DNA from: SOJA01 sp964598485
GTDB lineage: Archaea; Thermoproteota; Bathyarchaeia; Bathyarchaeales; Bathycorpusculaceae
Assembly (NCBI GenBank): GCA_964598485.1
Contig: CAZRCD010000001.1
Location: forward strand, 62,001-126,000
Reading direction: 5' to 3'
Length of the DNA stretch: 64,000 bases
In this document: one piece after another, positions 39,950 through 49,425 of the stretch
Position numbering within the stretch: the first letter of the stretch is position 1
Layout of the letters: every line of letters starts with the position of its first letter
Translations under genes and position numbers: made by a program
The notes under the pieces: model-generated
The model's database searches: none
What the model saw: only the letters and a program-made list of their open reading frames with translations
Told to the model about the DNA's origin: nothing

Positions 39950-40833
39950 GTTCAAAAATGTTAAGCGTAGGAGATTTAGGTACAAAAGCAACGATCACAT
40001 GGTGCCCAGGCTGCACAAACTTCGGCATTCTGAGAGCTGTGAAGACCGCTGTGGTCAACCTAGTTAACAATGGTAAAATTGACTTGAAGGATGTGGTCGC
40101 CGTTAGCGGCGTAGGCTGCCATGACAAAATATATGATTATCTGAACTTCAACGGGTTCCACTCAATTCACGGCAGAACATTGCCAACGGTTGCAGGCATC
40201 AAAATTGCAAACCCAGAGCTAACAGTTATAGGGTTTGGTGGAGACGGCGCTACATATGCGGAAGGCATTTCTCATCTCGTTCACCTCTTCAGATACAACA
40301 TTGACGCAACTTTTCTTGTCCACAACAACCAACTCTTCGCCTTGACAACCGGCCAGGCAACACCAGCAAGTCCAAAAGGATTCGTCGGACCCTCAACGCC
40401 GTTAGGCGTAGCTGAAAAACCCCTGAACCCAATTGCTTTAGCGTTGATCAGTGGCGCCACTTTCGTGGCGAGAGGTTACGCCTTAGACTTGCAACATCTG
40501 ACAAAACTCGTTGAAGAAGCCATAATGCATAAAGGATTCGGTTTCATCGATGTTTTACAGCCTTGCATAACTTATCAGAATACCATACCTTACCTAAAAA
40601 AGCACCTGTATAAACTGGAAGAAACTGGTCACAGGACTGATGATCTCAAAGAAGCATTAAGAAAATCCCTTGAATGGGATTACTGTACCATCGAAGATGC
40701 AAAGATTCCCATTGGTATTTTCTATAGAGAGAATAGACCAACTTATGATGAACAGTGGCCGCAGCTGAAGAAACCTTGGTACACCGTTGAAAGAAGAATC
40801 GATTGGAAGCAAATCGTCGACGAATTCAAGTAA
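39946..40833 (+). CDS. korB: 2-oxoacid:ferredoxin oxidoreductase beta subunit (KorB)
   Basis: 295-residue thiamine-diphosphate subunit. Seen: TITWCPGCTNFGILRAVKTAV, VSGVGCHDKIYDYLNFNGFHSIHGRTLPTVAGIK, the ThDP-Mg motif GFGGDGATYAEGISHLVHLFRYN with Asp and the later NN(Q)L, and GQATPASPKG. Cysteines for one [4Fe-4S] cluster: the CPGC pair at the start, and Cys in GVGCHD and LQPCITY. Starts inside the stop of korA (ATGA). Confidence 0.94.
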   Translation: MSSKMLSVGDLGTKATITWCPGCTNFGILRAVKTAVVNLVNNGKIDLKDVVAVSGVGCHDKIYDYLNFNGFHSIHGRTLPTVAGIKIANPELTVIGFGGDGATYAEGISHLVHLFRYNIDATFLVHNNQLFALTTGQATPASPKGFVGPSTPLGVAEKPLNPIALALISGATFVARGYALDLQHLTKLVEEAIMHKGFGFIDVLQPCITYQNTIPYLKKHLYKLEETGHRTDDLKEALRKSLEWDYCTIEDAKIPIGIFYRENRPTYDEQWPQLKKPWYTVERRIDWKQIVDEFK

Positions 40834-40849
40834 CGGCAAAAACTCTTTT

Positions 40850-42730
40850 TCAACCAACGCTTTTCAAATATTTTTCTATTTCGTTTTCTGCGTTGTCTGC
40901 TTTTATGAATATTGGCACGTTTTCTATGCCAGTAGCTATGTAGCTTGAAAGAAGCCACTCGCCTGGTGCGAACTCTAATGTTTTTTCTAGTATGCCCTTG
41001 TCTATCATGAATGTGTCGCTGATTAGTGCACGGTCGTACGGTCGTGGCAATGTGCCTACAAAGTATGTGTGAAGTTGTTGTAGAGCGTTGGTGTTTAAGT
41101 AGGCGATGCGCTGCGTAGCTATGCACGCTCCTAAACCGTATTTTCTTCCTTGCCTAAGCAAAGTTTCGACATACCTAGAACATTTGGCATCCATGCCTGA
41201 TGAGCCGCTTAAGCTTGGTATAAATTCTTGTGCCTCGTCGAAAACCAGTAAAATGTAGGGCTTGACCTGAAATCTACGTTTTCTCCTCACAAGTAAATCT
41301 TGTGTTAGCGTTACAACAAGGTTTTTTATTATGAACGGGTCTGAAATTGAAACGCAGACAAGCCTTGCTTCACCTTCTAGCAGTTGGCGGATTTTCTCCG
41401 CCGTCAATCCACGCGTGTCTTTTTTCTCTTTTTCTTGTTTTTTCCTTATCCTATCAATAATTGTGTTTCTTGTGGTTGCCCATGCAAATAAACCGCTTCT
41501 ATCAGAAACCTTGAACTCTCGAACAGCCTCGGTAGCAACCGCATCTATGTAATTCACAAAGTCTTCGCTTACGTCTTGATTTTCATTTAAGCCATGTTCT
41601 TCCAAGTATTCAAGTATGGCATCGTGTATTTTATCTATAGCGTTCATGTAATGCGGCCTGTTGATGCTGTCTTTTCTCTGAGCTTTAAGCTCATCCAAAA
41701 ATTGGGCGTAGGTGGGAACCTTCTGCCTAGGCATTTTGTAATATGCAAGTTTATTCTGTTCCATTATACGCTTCAAACCAGCCTTAATTCTTTCATCAGC
41801 TTCGTACTCTCGTGGTTTAACAATGGAATTAAAAAACTGTTCCAAAACGTCGATTTTGTGTTCAAGAATGATTTTTGCTGGAATATTCGGGTCTGCCAGT
41901 ATATCCAGCAATAAGAAGACATATTCGCAGCTTATGTCAAAAATTATGACTTTCGTGTCCTTTGTATGGAGCAAAATGCGTCTAAGGATGTCTGACATTA
42001 AATTGCTTTTTCCGCCGCCTGTGAAGGCGAAAACGCCGAAGTGATAGCGGATAAGTTTCTCAAAATCAACGTATATTGGGATGACGGTTTTGCTTGTCTC
42101 AAACATTTTTATTATTCCGAGCCTCGGGTCGGCTCTGGCATTTTCTACGGTTTGAGAAGGATCTATGCCAAAATTTTCAGTTATCTTCTGGTTGTACATG
42201 CGGTTTATCATGTTGCTGTTCAAAACGTAGATGGGACTGCCAACGATGGGGTATGAGAAGCCTTTGATAAACTTGAATTCACAGTTTTTGTTTGTTATTA
42301 GGTCATAGTTTATTGGAATTGCGTTTATCTGAATCATCATCGTAGATTTGTCGTTTGTCTGCCAATCCATCTCGGACTGCTCTATGATCTCAAACTGCAT
42401 AGGATAATAACCGTGGTCTGACAAGCCGCGTAAGCCGAAATGTTCAGGCCAGACCCTGCTGATCTCCATTAGCGTGTATCTTTCCTCGTCTTGTTCTGAC
42501 TGCTTGAAATTTTTGACAGCTAGAAGCATGCCCTCCTCCATGAGTCCCATGAGGTCTTTTTGATATTCAACTTTGATGCGGCAATGGTAACGAGATCCTG
42601 TGCCTCCAAGTTTGGTTTCTTCAGTTCCACCAAAATATTTTGGAACGACAGCGGCCAATCTCCCGTGAAATCTGTCATCGAAATCCGTAAAGCAGAAAAT
42701 GTTAAATTCTTTCTCTTCTTGCGGCTTCAA
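40850..42730 (-). CDS. herA: HerA-family DNA translocase (ATPase, DUF87)
   Basis: 626 residues. An N-terminal HAS-barrel-like beta region (1-150) is followed by the ATPase: Walker A FTGGGKSNLMSDIL at about 237, a helical insertion (300-440), Walker B YILLVFDEAQEF at about 492, then CSRYVETLLRQGRKYGLGACIATQR and the C-terminal GTLPRPYDRALI. The TTG start at 42730 has GGAGG eight bases upstream and overlaps the NurA stop by 29 bases. HerA hexamers drive NurA nuclease in DNA end resection; Mre11 and Rad50 genes are not in this window. Confidence 0.9.
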   Translation of the reverse strand: MKPQEEKEFNIFCFTDFDDRFHGRLAAVVPKYFGGTEETKLGGTGSRYHCRIKVEYQKDLMGLMEEGMLLAVKNFKQSEQDEERYTLMEISRVWPEHFGLRGLSDHGYYPMQFEIIEQSEMDWQTNDKSTMMIQINAIPINYDLITNKNCEFKFIKGFSYPIVGSPIYVLNSNMINRMYNQKITENFGIDPSQTVENARADPRLGIIKMFETSKTVIPIYVDFEKLIRYHFGVFAFTGGGKSNLMSDILRRILLHTKDTKVIIFDISCEYVFLLLDILADPNIPAKIILEHKIDVLEQFFNSIVKPREYEADERIKAGLKRIMEQNKLAYYKMPRQKVPTYAQFLDELKAQRKDSINRPHYMNAIDKIHDAILEYLEEHGLNENQDVSEDFVNYIDAVATEAVREFKVSDRSGLFAWATTRNTIIDRIRKKQEKEKKDTRGLTAEKIRQLLEGEARLVCVSISDPFIIKNLVVTLTQDLLVRRKRRFQVKPYILLVFDEAQEFIPSLSGSSGMDAKCSRYVETLLRQGRKYGLGACIATQRIAYLNTNALQQLHTYFVGTLPRPYDRALISDTFMIDKGILEKTLEFAPGEWLLSSYIATGIENVPIFIKADNAENEIEKYLKSVG

Positions 42731-44597
42731 TTGTTGCCCTCCTCTCTCTGAAAGTGCTCATATAGAATATGAATCTTCTCAATTTATGATTATTGAGTAT
42801 CCAATTCGCCGTGGTGTCCACGATGCGTTTGAATTGGCTGTAGTTCCATTTTGCAATCTTGTCAGCAATAAATAGAGGTTTGTTGTGGCCGAAGGCTTCT
42901 GGTATACTGGAAGGCGCCATAGCAGCCAAAACAGTCATTGTCAGATTTTGAAGTTTGTTTGTAACATTTTTATCTATAAAAAGAATAACCTCAACGGGCT
43001 CTTTTGCACCACCGAACTCGTTCCAGAACTCTACAACGTTTTCGGGCTTGTAATCGTATTCTGGATAAACCAAACGGTCTGTAAGCAATACATTACTCCG
43101 CAACATAGGGTCGGTTTTGGCTTGGCTTAGCTGCACATATGTTTTCAGAAAAGTTTTTTCTAGGCTTACCCTGTTTTTTATAGCCCCTGAAACATAGCCT
43201 CTGCGGTTTTGCATGTCTAAAACCATAGTTCTGAAGGCTGAATCGTACTCTATTAGGCTCCATGGAGGGATGATTTTTTCTGGGTTGAGTATGCTGACTG
43301 ACTGAAGTATCATGCGGTCAGTGTTCGGCAGTTTTTCAAATTCTTTCGGCGAAATAGCTCTTTGTAGTAAGCCGTCATTTTGCATTATTGGAATCAGCTG
43401 ACGCTTAAAATCTCTTGCAGCTGTGTCTTTTGTCATGCCTACGAGCAGAATTCGCTTTTTCCAACACTCCTCTATAAGCAAGTGCAAAGCGAAAAGCGTT
43501 AGAAATGCAATGTCAAGCGTTGTTAGCCATTGCTCCCCCCCATTCCTCAAAATCTTCATTAAATTTGCTGTTTTTGTTTCATTTTTTTTCGTGAGAAAGA
43601 AGTGATCGCCCAGATTTGTAACAAGTTTTCTAATACGCTCCCAAGTTGTTGTGTACTTATCGTTTAGAGCGTAAGTTTCGTTTTTCTCGTTTAAAATGTC
43701 ATCTGTAACTAGGCGTTTAAGGTAGCGCTTTGTCCTTTTTGCTCTCTTTTCATCAGCTATTTCAAATTCTGTTAAGATCTGCCTTTCAGTCATGCTTCCC
43801 TTTTGCCTGAGTAAATGAATTATTGCGTACCGTAAGTAGTCGCCTCTTGGAGGTGGCAAACCTAAAGCTTGATTGTAAACGTATTGTCTTGCAATTGTTA
43901 AATCATTTTTGTCTATTGGTTCCCCGTCGATTTTGTATCCGAATATGCTGCTTTTTGCCTTCCACAGTTTACGTTTTGAAGTATCATAGAGAAGGCTTGC
44001 CCGTTCGATGGATAGGCTTCTGTCTAAAAGAATTATCCTCACGTCTTGTTCAGGGTCTGTAGCTAGTTTATAGGCAAGGTAGTATTCGGCAAAGGTCATT
44101 ATCCAATTCGCAATCGTAGCATTGTTTATTATAGCCTCATCCCTTAAAGGCTTGACTTCTTCTGGTTGTTCCACGTCAGAAAATGTGTGATCTATGTCTG
44201 GGATCTCATTGATGTAGACGGGTACAACGCTTGAGATGCCTGCACTTTGCCGAAGTGTTCTTTCATCATATTTGATTTTTGGCTTATCATTTTCCAGAAA
44301 CGTAACTGTGCCCGTTGAGGCGTAAGCGCCGCCGAAGAAAATCACGAGGTCAAAGAGTGGACGTGAATACATGGTGCCGTCTATGCCAGCAAAACGTGCA
44401 GTTGAAGATCCGAAAAATTTCTTAGCTGTTTTCAAGGCTTCTTTACAGTTGAAATTCATGATTATAAGGTTTGAAATCGGGTCGTAGAGGTCTTTGAGTG
44501 ATGAAAAGCGTTGCTCGTAATCTAGAACTTGCATTGAAGCTCCGAGTTTAAGTATGTCGCTTGTACGTTTCACCGCATCACTTAGAGATGAACTCAC
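42702..44597 (-). CDS. nurA: NurA-domain nuclease, enlarged form with internal winged helix
   Basis: From the GTG at 44597 (GGAGG ten bases upstream) the product is 631 residues, much larger than the usual 300-450. The nuclease core starts with GIDGTMYSRPLFDLVIFFGGAYA (about 71-93, metal Asp), with a second acid in IILLDRSLS (about 190). Residues about 253-314 form a winged helix (YLRYAIIHLLRQKGSMTERQ), not part of minimal NurA. Conserved C-terminal half-sites include IEYDSAFRTMVLDM and FIADKIAKWNYSQFKRI. Overlap with HerA supports a complex for end resection or defence. A longer GTG start (44654) is possible. Confidence 0.85.
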   Translation of the reverse strand: MSSSLSDAVKRTSDILKLGASMQVLDYEQRFSSLKDLYDPISNLIIMNFNCKEALKTAKKFFGSSTARFAGIDGTMYSRPLFDLVIFFGGAYASTGTVTFLENDKPKIKYDERTLRQSAGISSVVPVYINEIPDIDHTFSDVEQPEEVKPLRDEAIINNATIANWIMTFAEYYLAYKLATDPEQDVRIILLDRSLSIERASLLYDTSKRKLWKAKSSIFGYKIDGEPIDKNDLTIARQYVYNQALGLPPPRGDYLRYAIIHLLRQKGSMTERQILTEFEIADEKRAKRTKRYLKRLVTDDILNEKNETYALNDKYTTTWERIRKLVTNLGDHFFLTKKNETKTANLMKILRNGGEQWLTTLDIAFLTLFALHLLIEECWKKRILLVGMTKDTAARDFKRQLIPIMQNDGLLQRAISPKEFEKLPNTDRMILQSVSILNPEKIIPPWSLIEYDSAFRTMVLDMQNRRGYVSGAIKNRVSLEKTFLKTYVQLSQAKTDPMLRSNVLLTDRLVYPEYDYKPENVVEFWNEFGGAKEPVEVILFIDKNVTNKLQNLTMTVLAAMAPSSIPEAFGHNKPLFIADKIAKWNYSQFKRIVDTTANWILNNHKLRRFIFYMSTFRERRATIEAARRERI

Positions 44598-44654
44598 CTG
44601 GCTTCTTCCTCCTCTCACAAATAAGCCGTTTAGCAGTAAAAACGTTGCCAACAC

Positions 44655-44933
44655 TTATCAACGTAACGTTTCATTGAAAACATGTGCTCGTTTCTTAATA
44701 GCACACGGGGTATGTTCGCATTCTCGCGCGCTTGACCTATAGAAATATACTTCTGCGTGCAGCAGAGAATCATCTTATTTTTTGGAAAACTAGCCAATAC
44801 GATCTACCCCCCTATTTTTTTCTGGAGTCTTTGCAAGCTACTCAGAAACAGAAATTGTGGAGCGCGCGCAGCAAATGCTCAAAGAAATCCGTGAAAATCA
44901 AAGCCAAAAAAGTATAAATTCGCACCTAGAGCA
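44655..44933. other. Noncoding gap between NurA and tRNA-Gln with GCGCGC-bounded segment
   Basis: No protein gene. GCGCGC-type runs at 44724 and 44861 bracket a segment holding the second copy of the A7-TA-G6-TA motif (minus strand, 44795-44821). A hairpin of TTTCTG/CAGAAA with inner AGT/ACT (minus strand, about 44851 to 44822) directly precedes that motif. Confidence 0.45.
44795..44821 (-). repeat. A7-TA-G6-TA motif with CGTATTG, copy 2
   Basis: On the minus strand: seven A, TA, six G, TA, then CGTATTG, in the same order and nearly the same spacing as at 22678-22705. Confidence 0.5.
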
Positions 44934-45009
44934 TGGTAGCCCGGGAGAGATTCGAACTCTCGTCAGCGGGTCCAGAGCCCGCCATGCTTGACCGCTACAC
45001 CACCGGGCT
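44934..45009 (-). tRNA. tRNA-Gln (CTG), CCA encoded
   Basis: Minus-strand gene starting AGCCCGG at 45009, acceptor partner CCGGGCT, T-arm GAGAG-TTCGAAT-CTCTC, anticodon arm GCGGG-CTCTGGA-CCCGC with anticodon CTG. Discriminator A is followed by encoded CCA (44934-44936). No intron. Confidence 0.95.
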
Positions 45010-45222
45010 TCAACCAGAAATACTTAGATTCTTTGTAATATCTTTAACGTTGAAGTTCCAAAGGAGAAAGAACAGGTATTATTTGTTTTCTTGCTTTTTT
45101 ATAGCATTCTCACAGTGGCATCCTTAACGGTTGGGATTCAATCTTCACAGCACCGTAACGTCGGCACCATCGGGTTCTCGTTTTTGAAGAAGTATTTTGT
45201 GCAACGCATTTGATCTGGATAA

Positions 45223-46215
45223 TTATTCTGGTTGTTTTATAAGATGACAAGCAACAAAGTGATCCTTTTCAACCTCTATCAACTGTGGTTCCTCTTTAGA
45301 GCATTTACCTGTTCTGTAGTGGCATCGTGGATGAAAACGACATCCTGTTGGTATATCGATTGCTGAGGGAACCTCCCCACTAAGCTCTATTCTTTTTCTC
45401 TCCCGTTCAGGATTTGGAACTGGAATTGCAGATAGCAAAGCTTGTGTATATGGATGCATAGGGTTCTGGAAAAGCTGTTCTTTATGGCCCATTTCTACTA
45501 TTTTTCCTAGGTACATGATTGCTATTTTGTCTGATATGTATTTGGCGACTGCTAGGTCGTGCGTGATGAACAGATAGGTTAATCCAAGCTCTTTTCTAAA
45601 ACTTAGCATAAGGTCAATGATTGTTGATCTAAGGGATACGTCGATCATGGAGACTGGTTCATCCGCAACCATGAATTCCGGCTTCAAGATGATTGATCTT
45701 GCTAGGGCTACGCGTTGTCTTTGGCCGCCGCTGAGTTGATGGGGATACAAGTTGAAGAATTGTTCAGGAGGCGTCAATCCTACTTTTTCAAGCACCTCTA
45801 GAACCTTTTTCTTCTTTTGTTCACCCTTGGCTAAGCCGTGAATTTCAAGTGGGTGACCAACGGCGTCAATTATTTTCATTCGTGGGTTAAGTGATGCATA
45901 AGGATCTTGAAAAATGATTTGCATTTTTCTCCTGAGCAGTCTAAGCTTCTCACCTTTGAGTTTTGTAATGTCTGCGCCGTTGAAATAAATCTTACCTGAT
46001 GTTGGTTCAAGCAGTTTTACAATAACCCGGCCAGTTGTTGTCTTTCCACATCCACTCTCTCCTGCTAAGGTGAAGAATTCTCCACTCTTTATTGAGAAAG
46101 TTACATCATCAACAGCCTTGACATAACTCAGTTCTCTAGTAAATAGCTGTTCAAGAAAGCTTTTCTGAACAGGGAAGTACTTTGTTAAATGTTCAACTTT
46201 TACGATTTCGCTCAA
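45223..46215 (-). CDS. Peptide/dipeptide ABC importer, ATPase 2 (DppF/OppF type)
   Basis: About 330 residues. VKVEHLTKYFPVQ, Walker A AGESGCGKTTTGR, Q-loop IFQDPYASLNPR, signature LSGGQRQRVALARS, Walker B EFMVADEPVSMIDV, and the C-terminal oligopeptide domain with CRFHPRCHYRTGKCS, a cysteine set that binds Fe-S or zinc in this family. The start is taken as TTG at 46215, behind AAGGTG; a start at 46272 would overlap the previous gene by 80 bases. Last gene of a five-gene minus-strand importer operon. Confidence 0.9.
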   Translation of the reverse strand: MSEIVKVEHLTKYFPVQKSFLEQLFTRELSYVKAVDDVTFSIKSGEFFTLAGESGCGKTTTGRVIVKLLEPTSGKIYFNGADITKLKGEKLRLLRRKMQIIFQDPYASLNPRMKIIDAVGHPLEIHGLAKGEQKKKKVLEVLEKVGLTPPEQFFNLYPHQLSGGQRQRVALARSIILKPEFMVADEPVSMIDVSLRSTIIDLMLSFRKELGLTYLFITHDLAVAKYISDKIAIMYLGKIVEMGHKEQLFQNPMHPYTQALLSAIPVPNPERERKRIELSGEVPSAIDIPTGCRFHPRCHYRTGKCSKEEPQLIEVEKDHFVACHLIKQPE

Positions 46216-47191
46216 CACTAACACCTTCTTTGTCGTACAGGAAGCATCGGACGAAGTGGCTGCGTCCAACATCGATTAAGGGCGGCTCCTTCACTCGGCA
46301 TATTTTCTTGGCGTAGGAACAGCGAGGCCAAAAACGGCAGCCCTTAGGAGGATTAAGCATGTTTGGGGGTGAACCTGGAATGGCGGCGAGTTTTTGGTCG
46401 GACAATTCTATGTTTGGAATGCTTTGTAGAAGCTTTTGCGTGTAGGGGTGCTTAGGAGCTTTGTGTAGCTCCATGCTAGTTGCGTATTCCTGCATGTGTC
46501 CAGCGTACATGATGATGATTTTATCACATCTTTCCAAAATTACGCTTAGATCATGCGATATTAGTATAAGGGCCATCCCATACATCTTACGTAAATTTTC
46601 CATTAGGTCAAGTATTTTTGCTTGAACTATTACATCTAAAGCTGTGGTTGGTTCATCGGCTATAACTAAGTCAGGGTTTAGGACTATTGCCAAACCTATC
46701 ATTATGCGTTGTCTCATTCCACCGCTGAACTGGTGAGGATAATCGTTTATACGTTCAGGTAAGATTCCTAAATTTTTTATTACAGTCTTAGTGCGTTCAA
46801 ACGCCTCTTCTTTACTTATGTTAGGCTCATGGGTACGTATTAACTCAACAAAATGTACACCTATCCTTTTAACGGGGTTTAGAGAGGTCATGGGATCTTG
46901 GAAGATATAAGCAGCTTTTTCACCTCTAATGGAGCGCATCTCATGCTCTGGCAGCTTTAGAATGTCTGTTCCATCAATTGTTATATGACCTTTCACTATG
47001 ACGCCGGGGTAAGGGACGAGACGTATTATAGAAAGGCCAAGTGTGGATTTTCCTGATCCAGATTCACCAGCTAATCCCAATGTTTCACCTTTCTTTAGGG
47101 AAAAAGACACATTCTCAACTGCGCGGATTGTGCCTCTACGCATCTGGTAGTCAACAGTTAACGAGCCAACCTCTAATAAAGGCAACTTCAT
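46193..47191 (-). CDS. Peptide/dipeptide ABC importer, ATPase 1 (DppD/OppD type)
   Basis: 332 residues. AGESGSGKSTLGLSI (Walker A), IFQDPMTSLNPVKRIG (Q-loop), FSGGMRQRIMIGLAI (signature), DLVIADEPTTALDV (Walker B) and the C-terminal CRFWPRCSYAKKIC oligopeptide domain. Pairs with the second ATPase to form the heterodimeric motor. Six bases downstream of the permease gene. Confidence 0.93.
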   Translation of the reverse strand: MKLPLLEVGSLTVDYQMRRGTIRAVENVSFSLKKGETLGLAGESGSGKSTLGLSIIRLVPYPGVIVKGHITIDGTDILKLPEHEMRSIRGEKAAYIFQDPMTSLNPVKRIGVHFVELIRTHEPNISKEEAFERTKTVIKNLGILPERINDYPHQFSGGMRQRIMIGLAIVLNPDLVIADEPTTALDVIVQAKILDLMENLRKMYGMALILISHDLSVILERCDKIIIMYAGHMQEYATSMELHKAPKHPYTQKLLQSIPNIELSDQKLAAIPGSPPNMLNPPKGCRFWPRCSYAKKICRVKEPPLIDVGRSHFVRCFLYDKEGVSVERNRKS

Positions 47192-47196
47192 TCACC

Positions 47197-48081
47197 TCAA
47201 CGCTGAAGCTTTGGATTCAGCAATTCGCTCAGTCCCTCTCCAATAAGTGTGAATCCGAGTGCAAGGAAAATTATCATAAGTCCTGGAAAAGTTATAATCC
47301 ACCATGCGCCGCTCGAAAGATAGTTCCATCCATCCGTTAGATCCCATCCCCAATCAGGGATGTCTTTTGTAACCCCTAGGCCAATAAAGGTTAAGCCAGC
47401 AGCTGTAAGAATAGCGTCGGCAAAATTTATTGTAGCTACTACGACTATTGAGGGAATAACGTTTGGAAAAACATAGCGGAAAAGTATTGTATGCCATTTT
47501 GCACCAGTCGCTCTGGCAGCCTCCACATAGGTTAACTCTTTTATGCTTAAAACTTGGCTTCGAACTATTCTGAAGTATGATGGAATGTAAACGACGGCTA
47601 TCGAAAGAGCCATGTTAACTGCGCCTGGACCTAACATGGCAGATATGGCGATTGCAATGACCAAACCTGGAAATGCGTAAATGGCATCTATCACTAGGGA
47701 ACATGCTCTATCGAAGATGCCCCCAACGTAGGATGAGAAGAGCCCAATAGGAACGCCTATAATAAAGCAGACAAGAACCGAAAGGGTAGAAACTTGAAGC
47801 ATGAGTGACCCACCGCATAAAATTCTGCTCAGCATATCCTGACCGAGATGGTTTGTGCCCATGGGAAACTGTGAACTGGGGGGATCTCTTATCGGGCCTA
47901 CATCTGTTTTGATCGGATCGTGCGGTGTTATCCAAGGGGCAATCGCTGTCATAATGACCAGTGCTGACACAATTATTATTCCGAGGATTACCATCCATCC
48001 TGAGGGGCCCTTTTTAGTCAGGGAAGCTAATCCAGGTATCAAGCGTGCAATGATACTTCGTTTGATTTTCAATTTAGTCAT
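47197..48081 (-). CDS. Peptide/dipeptide ABC importer, permease 2 (DppC type)
   Basis: 294 residues with six membrane helices; N-terminal helix VILGIIIVSALVIMTAIAPWI followed by the periplasmic-side PMGTNHLGQDMLSRIL segment typical of DppC, and the cytoplasmic EAA loop YVEAARATGAKWHTILFRYVFPN. Fourteen bases after DppB. Confidence 0.93.
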   Translation of the reverse strand: MTKLKIKRSIIARLIPGLASLTKKGPSGWMVILGIIIVSALVIMTAIAPWITPHDPIKTDVGPIRDPPSSQFPMGTNHLGQDMLSRILCGGSLMLQVSTLSVLVCFIIGVPIGLFSSYVGGIFDRACSLVIDAIYAFPGLVIAIAISAMLGPGAVNMALSIAVVYIPSYFRIVRSQVLSIKELTYVEAARATGAKWHTILFRYVFPNVIPSIVVVATINFADAILTAAGLTFIGLGVTKDIPDWGWDLTDGWNYLSSGAWWIITFPGLMIIFLALGFTLIGEGLSELLNPKLQR

Positions 48082-48094
48082 TTTGGCTTCCTCT

Positions 48095-49357
48095 TTACAG
48101 TCTTATCCTTGGGTCTAAGTATGCGTACAGGATATCTACCACGAGGCTTACCAGTGTAATGAATAAGCCGAACATGACCACGGCACCTTGAATGGCTGTG
48201 TAGTCTCTCAAGTTGATTCTCTGAACTATGTAGCTTCCTAGTCCCGGCCATGAAAACGTGGTCTCTGTCAGTATTGCCCCACTTAAAAGTATGGCGAACT
48301 GTAGTCCCATCATTGTAAGAACTGGTAAGAAAGCATTCCTCAATGCATAACCATAGGTTACCGTGTCTTCTTTTAGACCTCTTGCTCTTGCAGCTGTAAC
48401 AAAATCAAGTCGAAGAGTTTCAAGCATATTGGTTCTTGTCATTCTGATAAACATGCCTGAAAGAATAATTCCAAGTGTTAAAGAAGGTAGAAGAAGAGTT
48501 TTTAATGATTCAAAAAACGTGAATAAGTTTCCTTCAAGAAGACTGTCAACTGTGTATAAGCCAGTTGATATATGCAGTTCTCCTGCACACACGAAATACC
48601 ATGATGCATAGGCGTAAGCAATCCATGTAACAAGGAAAACCGTAGCAGAGATCAAGATTTCCTTTAACTTGAACTTCACATGTTTTATTCGGAGCATGGC
48701 AACGTATACAGCGGAAACTATTAAGCCAGCGATAGATGATAATAAGAAATGGTAAAGAAATCCTTGGGAAGGCGGACTCAAATATATAGTGAGACCCGAA
48801 GGCGGCTCCACAGACGGATGGAGGCGTAGACCTGTTGGAAGCCAACGGAGGTAAACTCCGAAGATTAATTGAAAGATTATGCCTAAGAAGAAGATTGGAA
48901 TGGCGTAGGTGACTGTTCCGAACCCTCTTATCATATGATCTAGGATGGAGTTGTATGATTTGGATGATACTACGCCAAGCAGTATTCCTAAAATGGATGC
49001 TATTATCATGGAGTAAATGGCTAGTTCAAGCGTCGCTGGAAACGCAGAGAATATTTGTCCCCCAACTTCTTCGTATGTTTGCATTGATTTCCCTAAGTTA
49101 GGGTATCCGTTCTCCAATAAGTACCCGATATCCACAATACCGCCAAGGTACTCTATGTATTGTGTCCATAATGGCTTATCCATCCCCAAGATATGTCTCA
49201 TCCTCTCCATCTGCTCAGGGTCAGCCCTCTTTTCAAAACGAAGTGCAACGGGGTCGCCTGGAAGAACACGCATGACTAAGAAAACCATAGAAAGCAGCAA
49301 CAGCAGTGTAGGTATTGTGAGCAGTATCCTCGTGACGACGTATGAGCGGAGACCCAT
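48095..49357 (-). CDS. Peptide/dipeptide ABC importer, permease 1 (DppB type), with insertion
   Basis: 420 residues, about 90 more than most DppB proteins. N-terminus RILLTIPTLLLLLSMVFLVMRVLPGDP and the EAA loop DFVTAARARGLKEDTVTYGYALRNAFLPVL are standard. The surplus is between about 185 and 290 and includes two additional predicted membrane segments (FLYHFLLSSIAGLIVSAVYV and ILISATVFLVTWIAYAYASW). Such elongated DppB forms occur in some archaea; the role of the insertion is unknown. Confidence 0.9.
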   Translation of the reverse strand: MGLRSYVVTRILLTIPTLLLLLSMVFLVMRVLPGDPVALRFEKRADPEQMERMRHILGMDKPLWTQYIEYLGGIVDIGYLLENGYPNLGKSMQTYEEVGGQIFSAFPATLELAIYSMIIASILGILLGVVSSKSYNSILDHMIRGFGTVTYAIPIFFLGIIFQLIFGVYLRWLPTGLRLHPSVEPPSGLTIYLSPPSQGFLYHFLLSSIAGLIVSAVYVAMLRIKHVKFKLKEILISATVFLVTWIAYAYASWYFVCAGELHISTGLYTVDSLLEGNLFTFFESLKTLLLPSLTLGIILSGMFIRMTRTNMLETLRLDFVTAARARGLKEDTVTYGYALRNAFLPVLTMMGLQFAILLSGAILTETTFSWPGLGSYIVQRINLRDYTAIQGAVVMFGLFITLVSLVVDILYAYLDPRIRL

Positions 49358-49425
49358 GACTTACACCCTACTCTATATTATGACTTACGATTTGTACAAA
49401 ATAGAAAAAGGGGAGATAAGGTTTA

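Noticed and set aside
44933..45127. 64-codon plus-strand frame
   Set aside because: Covers the tRNA-Gln gene on the other strand.
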